Source: an uncultured Clostridia bacterium
GTDB taxonomy: Bacteria > Bacillota > Clostridia > Christensenellales > UBA1242
Assembly (NCBI GenBank): GCA_904397185.1
Contig: CAJFOL010000097.1
Coordinates: forward strand, 1-9,075
Length of the DNA: 9,075 nt
Direction of reading: 5' to 3'
Under the pieces are notes generated by a model, which was not told the DNA's origin, ran no database searches, and was given only the letters and a program-made list of their open reading frames with translations. The position numbers and the translations under genes were made by a program. Every line of letters begins with the position of its first letter. Positions within the stretch are counted from its first letter, which is position 1. Of this stretch, positions 1 to 6,297 are shown in pieces.

Positions 1-626
1 GAGCCAACCCGTATGTCAAGGTGGTCAATATTGAGACGGTCTTTCCGTCATCTTTTGTCATCCATATTGCCGAGAGACAAAAGGTCTTTGCGGTCGAACA
101 TAATGGGCAGTGCTATATAGTTGACGAGGACTACAAAGTGCTTGAAATTATAGGTGAGTATAACCCTGAGCAGACTGATGCTATACTTTTAAACGGGCTT
201 GAAGTGAACGGGACAAGTTATGCGGTGGGGGAATTTTTGCAAGTGACAAATTCACAGCCAATATATTCCGCCCTCTATGAAAACAACCGTCCTCTCAACG
301 AGCAGAAAGAGATGATTGAGAGTATAACTTTTGCATCGACCTTTGATGATAACCTTGGCAGAGAAGTAGACATAATAGAACTCAAATTTTTTTCTGGACA
401 GACCTTTAAAATCATCAATTCAAGTTATGGGCTTAGGTACAAGACGGCACTTATGCTTGACGTATTCTCTCAGATTTATGATTTTATAGGGCAGAGTGTA
501 ACTATTGACGGCGAAGATGTGCTTTTGACCGAAGAAAACTTAAAGACCGCCACCATTGAGATAAGAAATTATTATGATTACAGAGAATATGATGAAAGTG
601 ACTGTTATTTCCAAATTTTTGTGTAA
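1..626 (+). CDS. ftsQ: Cell division protein DivIB/FtsQ, 3' part (start outside window)
   Basis: This is the C-terminal part of a DivIB/FtsQ-type divisome protein, a bitopic membrane protein that links early and late division proteins outside the membrane. The frame is open to the left edge (first full codon at 3), giving 207 visible residues and a TAA stop. The GTG at 21 is not taken as the start, because codons 3-20 continue the conserved run ANPYVKVVNIETVFPSSF; together with the following FVIHIAERQKVFAV this is the typical second half of the POTRA domain. A beta-rich FtsQ domain follows (YIVDEDYKVLEI, later alternating strands) up to the C-terminus. The cytoplasmic tail, membrane helix and first half of POTRA would lie upstream. 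The gene belongs to the same functional set as ftsA and ftsZ but is separated from them by an inverted gene. Assignment rests on motif recognition and context. Confidence 0.8.
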   Translation, partial: ANPYVKVVNIETVFPSSFVIHIAERQKVFAVEHNGQCYIVDEDYKVLEIIGEYNPEQTDAILLNGLEVNGTSYAVGEFLQVTNSQPIYSALYENNRPLNEQKEMIESITFASTFDDNLGREVDIIELKFFSGQTFKIINSSYGLRYKTALMLDVFSQIYDFIGQSVTIDGEDVLLTEENLKTATIEIRNYYDYREYDESDCYFQIFV

Positions 627-675
627 AGATATCATTGAGTCTAAGTTGTACACAAAGAATTAATTATTTAAAACT

Positions 676-711
676 AAAAAATAGGGAGATTTAATTTTCT
701 TCCTATTTTTT
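676..711. terminator. Bidirectional terminator between convergent ftsQ and ADP-ribosylglycohydrolase gene
   Basis: Arms 676-689 (AAAAAATAGGGAGA) and 698-711 (TCTTCCTATTTTTT) form a 14-bp stem with one G-T wobble and an 8-base loop. The A-run on the left and the T-run on the right give a U-tract on either strand. It lies between the stop codons of two convergent genes, as expected for a shared terminator. Confidence 0.85.
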
Positions 712-718
712 GACCTCT

Positions 719-1507
719 TTATCTTTCTTTTTCGCTATTAATGATATTTTCGCATCTATTAATAATATCTACAAAATCTTTCGGCAGATATGATAGTGCC
801 GTGTCATGTAACTCTTTTTCCACTTCGTAAAATGCCTCTGCCATACTTCCCACTATGCAGGCATTTGTATCTGTGTCGCCACCAAAAGATAAGGCGATTT
901 TAATGCAGTCTTCGAAGTCTTTCCCCTTATAAAGAGAATAAAACACAAGGTCTACTGTATCCGAGCAGGTGTAGTTAAACTTTGTGACACTTGGTTTTTC
1001 CTTTGGTAAATTTAATTTTTGATAGATTTCATCCTTCTCTAGCCCCTGTCTTGCATAGAAGATTGTGAGGGCTACTAAAGTTGCGCAGTCTATCGCTTCG
1101 CTAGTATTGTGAGAAGGCATGGTTGCGAGTTTAACATTTTTAATGACTTCTTCTTCGCTATTAAAAAGCCAGCCAATAGGCGAGATTCTCATCATGGCAC
1201 CATTGCCTTTACTTTCGCCGACATTATCGCCGTCAAGCCAACTCATAAAACTTTGAGAGAACATCTTTTTGAAATATGGAACTCCCTCTGGCAGGTAATC
1301 TTGAAATTTTTTGCCATATTCTTTTAACTTTTGTCCATAGTCGCATTTATTTATTATTGCATCTGCGATGGCGACCGTCAAAATACTATCATCACTAAAG
1401 AAAGCACCATCTGGGAAAATCTTTTCAATCTTTAGTGGCTGGGTCTTATAAAATTGGTAGTATTCATATACCGAGCCTGCCAAATCACCAATAACTGCTC
1501 CTATCAT
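719..1507 (-). CDS. ADP-ribosylglycohydrolase (DraG/ARH family)
   Basis: This complete 262-residue protein is of the ADP-ribosylglycohydrolase family, which removes ADP-ribose from modified proteins or small molecules using a two-metal centre. Visible family signatures are an N-terminal GAVIGDLAGS (3-12), the metal-binding SDDS (38-41), the GNGAMMR-SPIG block (101-112), SHN plus EAI (132-139) and the C-terminal metal ligands GGDTDTN (209-215). All expected acidic residues are present, so it is probably active. There is no signal peptide, so it is cytoplasmic. The ATG is supported by an AGGAG on the minus strand (about 1513-1518) five bases upstream. It runs opposite to the flanking division genes, ending at a shared terminator with ftsQ and starting divergently from ftsA. 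The substrate cannot be told from sequence. Confidence 0.9.
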   Translation of the reverse strand: MIGAVIGDLAGSVYEYYQFYKTQPLKIEKIFPDGAFFSDDSILTVAIADAIINKCDYGQKLKEYGKKFQDYLPEGVPYFKKMFSQSFMSWLDGDNVGESKGNGAMMRISPIGWLFNSEEEVIKNVKLATMPSHNTSEAIDCATLVALTIFYARQGLEKDEIYQKLNLPKEKPSVTKFNYTCSDTVDLVFYSLYKGKDFEDCIKIALSFGGDTDTNACIVGSMAEAFYEVEKELHDTALSYLPKDFVDIINRCENIINSEKER

Positions 1508-1580
1508 AGCCTCTCCTTTTCTTTTATGATAGCATAAACTTTAGTATTTTTAAACTTTTTTAGCGGATATAATTATTATA

Positions 1581-1616
1581 TTGTTATAAATAGATATTAT
1601 ATATTTGTTATAAATA
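1581..1616. repeat. Two 12-bp direct repeats in the divergent promoter region
   Basis: TTGTTATAAATA occurs at 1581-1592 and again, identically, at 1605-1616, exactly 24 bp apart. It lies between the ADP-ribosylglycohydrolase gene and ftsA. On the minus strand this area also carries TATAAT hexamers (1575-1580 and 1596-1601) that could serve the leftward gene, but no convincing -35 was found for them. The surroundings are very AT-rich, so a chance repeat is possible. Confidence 0.45.
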
Positions 1617-1643
1617 AATAATAATCCTAAAAGCAAAAATATG

Positions 1644-1672
1644 TTGACAATACATAAGTTTTGAGTTATTAT
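1644..1672 (+). promoter_or_regulatory. Vegetative (sigma-A type) promoter of ftsA
   Basis: A perfect TTGACA -35 (1644-1649) is followed after exactly 17 bp by TATTAT (1667-1672), which matches TATAAT at five of six positions. The expected start is near 1679. That leaves a leader of only about 13 bases, which consists mostly of the ribosome binding site AGGTGG (1682-1687) before the ATG at 1692. Confidence 0.75.
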
Positions 1673-1691
1673 TTTATTAATAGGTGGATAT

Positions 1692-2816
1692 ATGAAGGAT
1701 AACTTTGCTCTGGTGTTTGATATCGGGTCTTTAAAACTTCGTGCTATCCTTGCTAAAAAAGGGCTCAACAACACCTTCAACATTCGAGGTTATAAAGAAT
1801 ATGAGTATGACGGCTTTTATCAAGGCGATTTTATTATGCCTGAAAAATTGTCGCTTCTTTTTGGTCAAGTTATTCAAGACCTCGATGCCACTGCGAGCAG
1901 AGATTTAAATAAGGTATACATTGGTGTGCCAGCAGAATTTTCATCGGTCACAAGGACGGTTGTGTCTATCAATTTTGGCTCAAGACGTAAAGTTAAGCAG
2001 GCTGACATCGACTCACTGTTTTATATGGCAGGCGAGAAGGCGAAGAACTCATCTGTCGAGGTTGTGTCGGTAAGCCCTATATCCTATAACCTTGACGATG
2101 GACGGATAACTTTTGACCCGCTTGGCGAAATTGCTTCCAACATAACGGCGAACCTTTCAATAGTCTATGCTGATAAGAAGTTTATTGATATGTTTAATAA
2201 CATCATCGCTGGGCTTGGTTTTGAAAGTGTTGAGTATTTATCTGAGCCACTTGCTGAGGCTTTGTACATAATTCCAAAAGAGAGAAGGGAAGATTTGAAC
2301 CTTCTGATAGACGTAGGAGACTTGACGACAAGTATTGCATTTGTGAAAGGAAATGGTCTCTATGCCCTGACAAGTTTTTCGCGAGGGGGCGGATTTATCA
2401 CCAACGACCTTGCCGAAGCCTTTGATTTGTCTATGAACGAGGCGGACAAACTAAAAAGACAGATAGTATTATCACTCAAAGGCAAGCCAAACGACAACTA
2501 TGAAATATCAGCGGACGTTGGAAAGGTTATAAAGGTGCCACTGGCAAGTGCGAATGAAGTGGTGTCATACCGTATTGACGAACTTAGCGAGGTTATTGCA
2601 AAATGTGTACAGATGAACACAAGCGAATATTTGACCTATCTTCCAGTTTACCTCACAGGAGCGGGGATAACAAAAATTAAGGGCGGACGAGACTATTTAG
2701 GCAAAGGTCTTGGTAGAAACGTAAGTTACGGCAAACCGCCACTCCCAGGGAAAGATAAGCCCGAACTTGCTTCAATCTTTTCATTACTCAATAGTGCTTT
2801 GAGCGAAAGATGCTAG
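1692..2816 (+). CDS. ftsA: Cell division protein FtsA, divergent, lacking a C-terminal membrane helix
   Basis: FtsA is the actin-like ATPase that tethers FtsZ filaments to the membrane. This 374-residue protein keeps the family layout: phosphate-1 loop FDIGSLKL (9-16), a 1C domain including GVPAEFSSVTRTV and NITANLSIVYADK, phosphate-2 loop LIDVGDLTTS (205-214), RGGGFITNDLAEAF (231-244) and adenosine-motif LTGAGITKIKGG (321-332). It lies directly upstream of ftsZ. It is divergent: the second phosphate loop reads DVGDLTTS where FtsA normally has DIGGGTTD. It is also short. The protein stops at TAG right after the last core helix (ASIFSLLNSAL), without the linker and amphipathic membrane-targeting helix found at the end of typical FtsA. 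Twelve in-frame sense codons after the TAG encode a stretch that looks like that helix (see findings). The start is set by AGGTGG four bases upstream. Confidence 0.85.
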   Translation: MKDNFALVFDIGSLKLRAILAKKGLNNTFNIRGYKEYEYDGFYQGDFIMPEKLSLLFGQVIQDLDATASRDLNKVYIGVPAEFSSVTRTVVSINFGSRRKVKQADIDSLFYMAGEKAKNSSVEVVSVSPISYNLDDGRITFDPLGEIASNITANLSIVYADKKFIDMFNNIIAGLGFESVEYLSEPLAEALYIIPKERREDLNLLIDVGDLTTSIAFVKGNGLYALTSFSRGGGFITNDLAEAFDLSMNEADKLKRQIVLSLKGKPNDNYEISADVGKVIKVPLASANEVVSYRIDELSEVIAKCVQMNTSEYLTYLPVYLTGAGITKIKGGRDYLGKGLGRNVSYGKPPLPGKDKPELASIFSLLNSALSERC

Positions 2817-2864
2817 ATTTGGACAATAAAAAGCAAAATTTTTAAAGAAATTTGAATAAACCCC

Positions 2865-2892
2865 TTGATTATTTTGATAAGTCTGCTATAAT
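2865..2892 (+). promoter_or_regulatory. Candidate ftsZ promoter P1 with extended -10
   Basis: TTGATT (2865-2870, four of six to TTGACA) is followed after 16 bp by a perfect TATAAT (2887-2892) preceded by TGC, the extended -10 arrangement. It lies in the spacer between ftsA and ftsZ and would give a leader of about 145 bases. Confidence 0.55.
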
Positions 2893-2970
2893 TAGAAATG
2901 TATAATTATGCATGATTTAATAAAAATTTTGTAAGTTTATGCATTTTTTCAAAAATTTTTATAGATTTGT

Positions 2971-2999
2971 TTGCAAAATTATTCAAAATGTACTACAAT
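2971..2999 (+). promoter_or_regulatory. Candidate ftsZ promoter P2
   Basis: TTGCAA (2971-2976) and TACAAT (2994-2999) are separated by exactly 17 bp, matching the consensus at four and five of six positions. The expected start near 3006 would give a leader of about 36 bases in front of ftsZ. Confidence 0.5.
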
Positions 3000-3030
3000 A
3001 TAGACAATAAATCATGTTTTTCAAAAATAA

Positions 3031-3044
3031 AGGAGAAATTTATG
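3031..3044 (+). promoter_or_regulatory. Ribosome binding site deciding the ftsZ start
   Basis: AGGAG (3031-3035) lies six bases before the ATG at 3042. The frame is open further upstream to a TTG at 2967, but that start has no ribosome binding site and would add 25 residues not expected in FtsZ. Confidence 0.85.
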
Positions 3045-4241
3045 GATAATATGAGGACTTCTGTTGCAAAGATTAAAGTCGTAGGTGTCGGCGGTGGCGG
3101 AAATAATGCTGTCAACCGTATGATTGAGGCTGGGGTTAGTTCGGCTGAGTTTGTCGCAGTCAACACCGACCAACAAGCACTTTTAATTAGCAAGGCAGAG
3201 ACAAGACTTCAAATAGGAGAACGTCTCACAAACGGTCTCGGTGCAGGTGCTAGACCTGAAATTGGACAAAAGGCTGCAGAAGAGAGCAAAACTTCTATCA
3301 CTGAAATGTTGAAAGGTACAAACCTTGTGTTTATTACTGCTGGTATGGGTGGCGGTACTGGTACGGGTGCGGCTCCTGTAATTGCACAAATTGCGAAGGA
3401 ACTTGGCATACTTACCATTGCAGTTATCACAAAGCCGTTCAGTTTTGAAGGCCCAGTCAGAGCAAGAAATGCCGAAGAAGGTCTTGAAAAACTTAGAAAG
3501 TACGTTGATGCTCTCGTTGTTATACCAAACGAGAAACTTCTTCAAATTGTACCAAAGAAAACTCCTATTTCAGAATCATTTAGGTTCGCAGATGACGTTT
3601 TAAGACAAGGTGTCCAAGGTATATCTGACCTTATCGTATACCCAGGTCTTATCAATCTTGACTTTGCTGACGTAACAACTATCATGAAAGACAAAGGTCT
3701 CGCTCATATGGGTATTGGGTATGGTACTGGAGACAATAAGGCTCTTGATGCTGTTAAACAAGCGGTTGCAAGCCCACTTCTTGAAACAACTATTGAGGGT
3801 GCAACTGGAATTCTTATCAATATTAAAGGTGGAAGTGACTTGACTCAAGATGATGTCAGCGAGTCTGCCGCACTTGTAAGAGAGGTCGTTGATGAGGGTT
3901 GCAATATCATCGTTGGTACTTGCATAGATGAAAATATGCATGATGAGGTTGAAATAACCTTGATTGCAACTGGCTTCCCAAGCCCTGCCGATGAGAAGAG
4001 AAAGGAAGAAGAAAAGAAAAAAGAAATGGAAAATGCCCGCTCTATTGGTTCTATGGGGCAAAAGCCAAAGTTTGATGCAAGAAGTATGTTCTCAAACTAT
4101 GTCCAAAAAGAAAGAGAGGAAGAAATGGCTAGACCAAACGTCTCTGTAGAGCATCATGACGATATCTCTTCTTCAAGAGTGGATGTAAAATCAACAAATG
4201 TTCCACCATGGATTGAAAAACTTAGAAAAAATAAAAAATAA
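3042..4241 (+). CDS. ftsZ: Cell division protein FtsZ
   Basis: This is the tubulin-like GTPase that polymerises into the division ring, 399 residues and complete. The GTP-binding part shows GVGGGGNNAVNRM (15-27), the NTD switch (41-43), and the tubulin signature GGGTGTG (103-109) within ITAGMGGGTGTGAAP. The T7 synergy loop NLDFADV (205-211) carries the catalytic aspartates that complete the active site of the neighbouring subunit. A short charged linker with a Lys/Glu-rich helix (EKRKEEEKKKEME) leads to the C-terminal peptide NVPPWIEKLRKNKK, the usual docking site for FtsA, SepF and other partners, followed by a basic tail. It probably forms its own transcription unit, with two candidate promoters in the ftsA-ftsZ gap and a strong terminator behind it. 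In a sporulating cell it also builds the polar septum. The N-terminal ATG is chosen from the AGGAG at 3031. Confidence 0.98.
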   Translation: MDNMRTSVAKIKVVGVGGGGNNAVNRMIEAGVSSAEFVAVNTDQQALLISKAETRLQIGERLTNGLGAGARPEIGQKAAEESKTSITEMLKGTNLVFITAGMGGGTGTGAAPVIAQIAKELGILTIAVITKPFSFEGPVRARNAEEGLEKLRKYVDALVVIPNEKLLQIVPKKTPISESFRFADDVLRQGVQGISDLIVYPGLINLDFADVTTIMKDKGLAHMGIGYGTGDNKALDAVKQAVASPLLETTIEGATGILINIKGGSDLTQDDVSESAALVREVVDEGCNIIVGTCIDENMHDEVEITLIATGFPSPADEKRKEEEKKKEMENARSIGSMGQKPKFDARSMFSNYVQKEREEEMARPNVSVEHHDDISSSRVDVKSTNVPPWIEKLRKNKK

Positions 4242-4270
4242 TAAAATCTGGTTAAATATCAAATAAATTT

Positions 4271-4303
4271 AGCATATCAGTTATTTTCTGATATGCTTTT
4301 TTT
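4271..4303 (+). terminator. Rho-independent terminator after ftsZ
   Basis: A perfect 10-bp stem, AGCATATCAG (4271-4280) and CTGATATGCT (4288-4297), encloses a 7-base loop and runs into seven T (4297-4303). It begins 30 bases after the ftsZ stop, separating the division genes from the sporulation operon. Confidence 0.95.
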
Positions 4304-4467
4304 AATATATTTATTTTAATTAGTAAACATTTAAATTTCAATTTTATAGATTAATTTTAATTAAAAATAAAAATTTTCATAATTTTTATTTAATTTTCGA
4401 TTTTTTTATATATTTTTCTTTTTTGTAATTTTGTTTAATTATTTTAAAATAGGGCAAGGAGTGAAAA

Positions 4468-5268
4468 ATGGAGATAGAAATTGAACTTGCTCTTTTTATT
4501 AACTTATTTTTGAACTCTTTTATTTTAAAACTAACAGGCATATTTTTAAAAGATCGTGCGAGACTGTGGCTACTTTCGGCACTTTTAGCGGGTGTAATTG
4601 CAATAATTCTGCCTATGTTTTCGCTTGCATGGCAACTAAAACTTCTTGTGATTGTTTTTACCTGCAACATTATGGTGGCAATAAGTTTTCAAGTGAAAAA
4701 TATAAAACAGTTTTTGACAAAGTTTACAGTTGTTTTACTTTGCACTTTTCTGTTCGGCGGAGGGTGTTATGCAGTAGAAAATGTCTTTGGAAGTTACCCG
4801 CTATTTTTAGTATGCTTGATAGGAAGCATAGTCTACATAGCCTCTAAATCTATCCTTTTATTGCAACAGAGAAAGGACAAAATAGCAAAGTTTACTTTCA
4901 ATGTTATGCTCAAAGATGGTGACAAAGTTGTCTATGAAGAGGGCTATCTTGACAGCGGAAATGTGCTGTATGACAATATTACAAAAAAACCTATTATTCT
5001 TGTCACGTTTGAGGTATTTAATAAACTTTATCAAAATATAAATTATATTAATGCCTTGACCAAAAATTTTGATAGGTCGCTTGTCAAAGATGGGCATTAT
5101 ATTAAGATTAATAGTATAGGAAGTGGTACAAACATTTTGGTCTTTACTGTCGATGAAGTCGTTTTGAACAGTGAAAAGTGCTTTAAAGACGTTGCGGTCG
5201 GGCTGTCCTTTTCACAGTTTGACAAGAGTTTTGGAAAGAAAATACTTTTAAATAATGCTCTTGTTTAA
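4468..5268 (+). CDS. spoIIGA: Sporulation sigma-E factor-processing peptidase SpoIIGA
   Basis: SpoIIGA is the membrane aspartic protease that cuts the pro-sequence off pro-sigma-E after the sporulation septum forms. The 266-residue protein shows five hydrophobic segments (about 5-27, 33-53, 57-74, 82-103 and 108-126) and a soluble C-terminal protease half. That half contains EGYLDSGNVLYD, whose DSG (Asp162) is the predicted catalytic motif. It is somewhat shorter than the roughly 309-residue Bacillus protein. The ATG follows AAGGAG (4456-4461). The stop codon lies inside the ribosome binding site of sigE, which implies translational coupling and matches their partnership. Upstream lies a T-rich spacer. 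TTGTAA (4423-4428) and TAAAAT (4445-4450) are 16 bp apart, but a start there would cut into the ribosome binding site, so the promoter remains uncertain. Confidence 0.92.
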   Translation: MEIEIELALFINLFLNSFILKLTGIFLKDRARLWLLSALLAGVIAIILPMFSLAWQLKLLVIVFTCNIMVAISFQVKNIKQFLTKFTVVLLCTFLFGGGCYAVENVFGSYPLFLVCLIGSIVYIASKSILLLQQRKDKIAKFTFNVMLKDGDKVVYEEGYLDSGNVLYDNITKKPIILVTFEVFNKLYQNINYINALTKNFDRSLVKDGHYIKINSIGSGTNILVFTVDEVVLNSEKCFKDVAVGLSFSQFDKSFGKKILLNNALV

Positions 5269-5281
5269 GGAGGAGAGAATG
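5267..5281 (+). promoter_or_regulatory. Ribosome binding site deciding the sigE start
   Basis: AAGGAGGAG (5267-5275) overlaps the spoIIGA stop codon (5266-5268) and lies at the right distance from the ATG at 5279. An in-frame ATG at 5255 would overlap spoIIGA and place this purine run inside the reading frame. The 5279 start also gives the MKRL-type beginning expected for pro-sigma-E. Confidence 0.85.
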
Positions 5282-6004
5282 AAAAGATTGATATTTAAAA
5301 TTAGGCAATTCTTATATAATTTGACACATAAATTTTCTTTTTTGGATGTAAAAAATATAGTATGTTATGTATGCGGTAACGATGAATTTTTGCCACCACT
5401 TGAGCCAGACGAAGAAAACAGACTTCTTGTCCTAAAAGAACAGGGGGATATGAGTGCAACCGAAAAACTCATAGAGCATAACCTTCGCCTTGTCGCATAT
5501 ATTGCAAAGAAATTCGAAAACACAGGCATTGAGTTTGAGGACCTTATCTCTGTCGGTGCGATTGGACTTATTAAAGCGGTCAGGACTTTTAAAGTGGACA
5601 AGAATATCCGCCTTGCAACCTATGCTTCTAGGTGCATTGAAAATGAGATTCTTATGCAAATTCGAAAGACGTCAAAAATCAAGAATGATATCAGTCTTGA
5701 TAAGCCTCTCTGCGAAGATAATGACGGCAACCAACTCGTGCTGTCGGATATTATTCCCTGCGATGAAGATGTCGTCTCACAAGCGGTAGACGAGCCTGCA
5801 GATAGGCAGATTATAAACGAACTTATTGGACGGCTCAATGCAAGAGAACGTGAAATCATGGTGCTTCGCTATGGACTTATGGGACATCAAGAACTCACTC
5901 AACGAGAGGTCGCTCTCAAACTCGGCATAAGTCAAAGTTATATCTCAAGGCTTGAAAAACGTATTTTGAATGATATGAGACAGGAGATAGAAAAATTTTA
6001 TTAA
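5279..6004 (+). CDS. sigE: RNA polymerase sporulation sigma factor pro-sigma-E
   Basis: Sigma-E is the early mother-cell sigma factor of sporulation, made as an inactive precursor. The 241-residue protein starts with a basic, amphipathic pro-sequence (MKRLIFKIRQFLYNLTHKF). By analogy with Bacillus, cleavage would fall near Tyr30 in the segment IVCYVCGNDEFLPPL. Region 2 follows with HNLRLVAYIAKKFENTGIEFEDLISVG and LATYASRCIENEILMQIRK, the parts that bind core polymerase and the -10 element. Region 4 holds LNAREREIMVLRYGL and the DNA-binding helix-turn-helix GISQSYISRLEKR. The pattern of conserved residues fits sigma-E rather than sigma-F, -G or -K. It sits ten bases after spoIIGA, its processing protease, and ahead of sigG in the arrangement usual for Clostridia and Bacilli. 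Confidence 0.96.
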   Translation: MKRLIFKIRQFLYNLTHKFSFLDVKNIVCYVCGNDEFLPPLEPDEENRLLVLKEQGDMSATEKLIEHNLRLVAYIAKKFENTGIEFEDLISVGAIGLIKAVRTFKVDKNIRLATYASRCIENEILMQIRKTSKIKNDISLDKPLCEDNDGNQLVLSDIIPCDEDVVSQAVDEPADRQIINELIGRLNAREREIMVLRYGLMGHQELTQREVALKLGISQSYISRLEKRILNDMRQEIEKFY

Positions 6005-6189
6005 TATGAAAATTATTTAAAAATAAAAGCATTGAAAATAAAAACTAAAAATATTTAAAAAATAATAAAAATAAACAAAAATTAACTAAAAAACAAAAAA
6101 ATATAAATTTATTAAAAATATTGAAAAAACAAGACAAAAAATTAGAAAACATTTATTTAAAATATTAAATTAAAAATTATAAGAAAAAG

Positions 6190-6232
6190 CCTAAAAAATA
6201 ATATTTTGATTAATTTTTTAGGTATTTTTTTT
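6190..6232 (+). terminator. Terminator of the spoIIGA-sigE operon
   Basis: CCTAAAAAAT (6190-6199) and ATTTTTTAGG (6213-6222) form a 10-bp stem with a 13-base loop, followed by TAT and a run of T (6225-6232). The stem is AT-rich, so termination may be partial and allow read-through into sigG. It lies about 185 bases after sigE, beyond a very A-rich spacer. Confidence 0.65.
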
Positions 6233-6241
6233 ATTAAAAAT

Positions 6242-6271
6242 GTATATTTTTTTATTCTTTTGCAAAAGATA
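6242..6271 (+). promoter_or_regulatory. Candidate forespore (sigma-F/sigma-G type) promoter of sigG
   Basis: GTATA (6242-6246) fits the sigma-F/G -35 pattern (G-pyrimidine-A/T-T-A). After 15 bp comes GCAAAAGATA (6262-6271), which fits the sigma-F -10 consensus GGNNANAHTR at most positions, lacking the second G and the central A. The predicted start lies near 6278, giving a leader of about 18 bases. Its place in front of sigG, a gene normally switched on by sigma-F and then by itself, supports it. It is a pattern match in AT-rich DNA. Confidence 0.45.
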
Positions 6272-6297
6272 TACCTAAAACAATAGGGGGTAGGTAT
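6271..6297 (+). promoter_or_regulatory. Possible start-codon-occluding hairpin of sigG
   Basis: ATACCTA (6271-6277) is perfectly complementary to TAGGTAT (6291-6297), which includes the first two bases of the sigG ATG. The 13-base loop carries the AGGGGG ribosome binding site (6285-6290). ATACCTAAAA (6271-6280) can instead pair with TTTTAGGTAT (6216-6225) in the terminator. Function is inferred. Confidence 0.4.

Noticed and set aside
2967..3041. Longer FtsZ reading frame from TTG at 2967.
   Set aside because: The added 25 residues are not expected in FtsZ and overlap a candidate promoter, and the ATG at 3042 has a good AGGAG.
3183..4061. Several open frames on the minus strand and in other frames across ftsZ.
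   Set aside because: They are shadows of the conserved ftsZ coding sequence, without ribosome binding sites or recognisable protein motifs.
4391..4404. Possible Spo0A box in front of spoIIGA (minus strand AATCGAAAA).
   Set aside because: It matches the core TGTCGAA at only five of seven positions, has no second box and no clear promoter placed next to it, and the DNA is low-complexity.
5255..5278. Longer sigE reading frame from ATG at 5255.
   Set aside because: It overlaps the end of spoIIGA and lacks its own ribosome binding site. AAGGAGGAG clearly serves the ATG at 5279.
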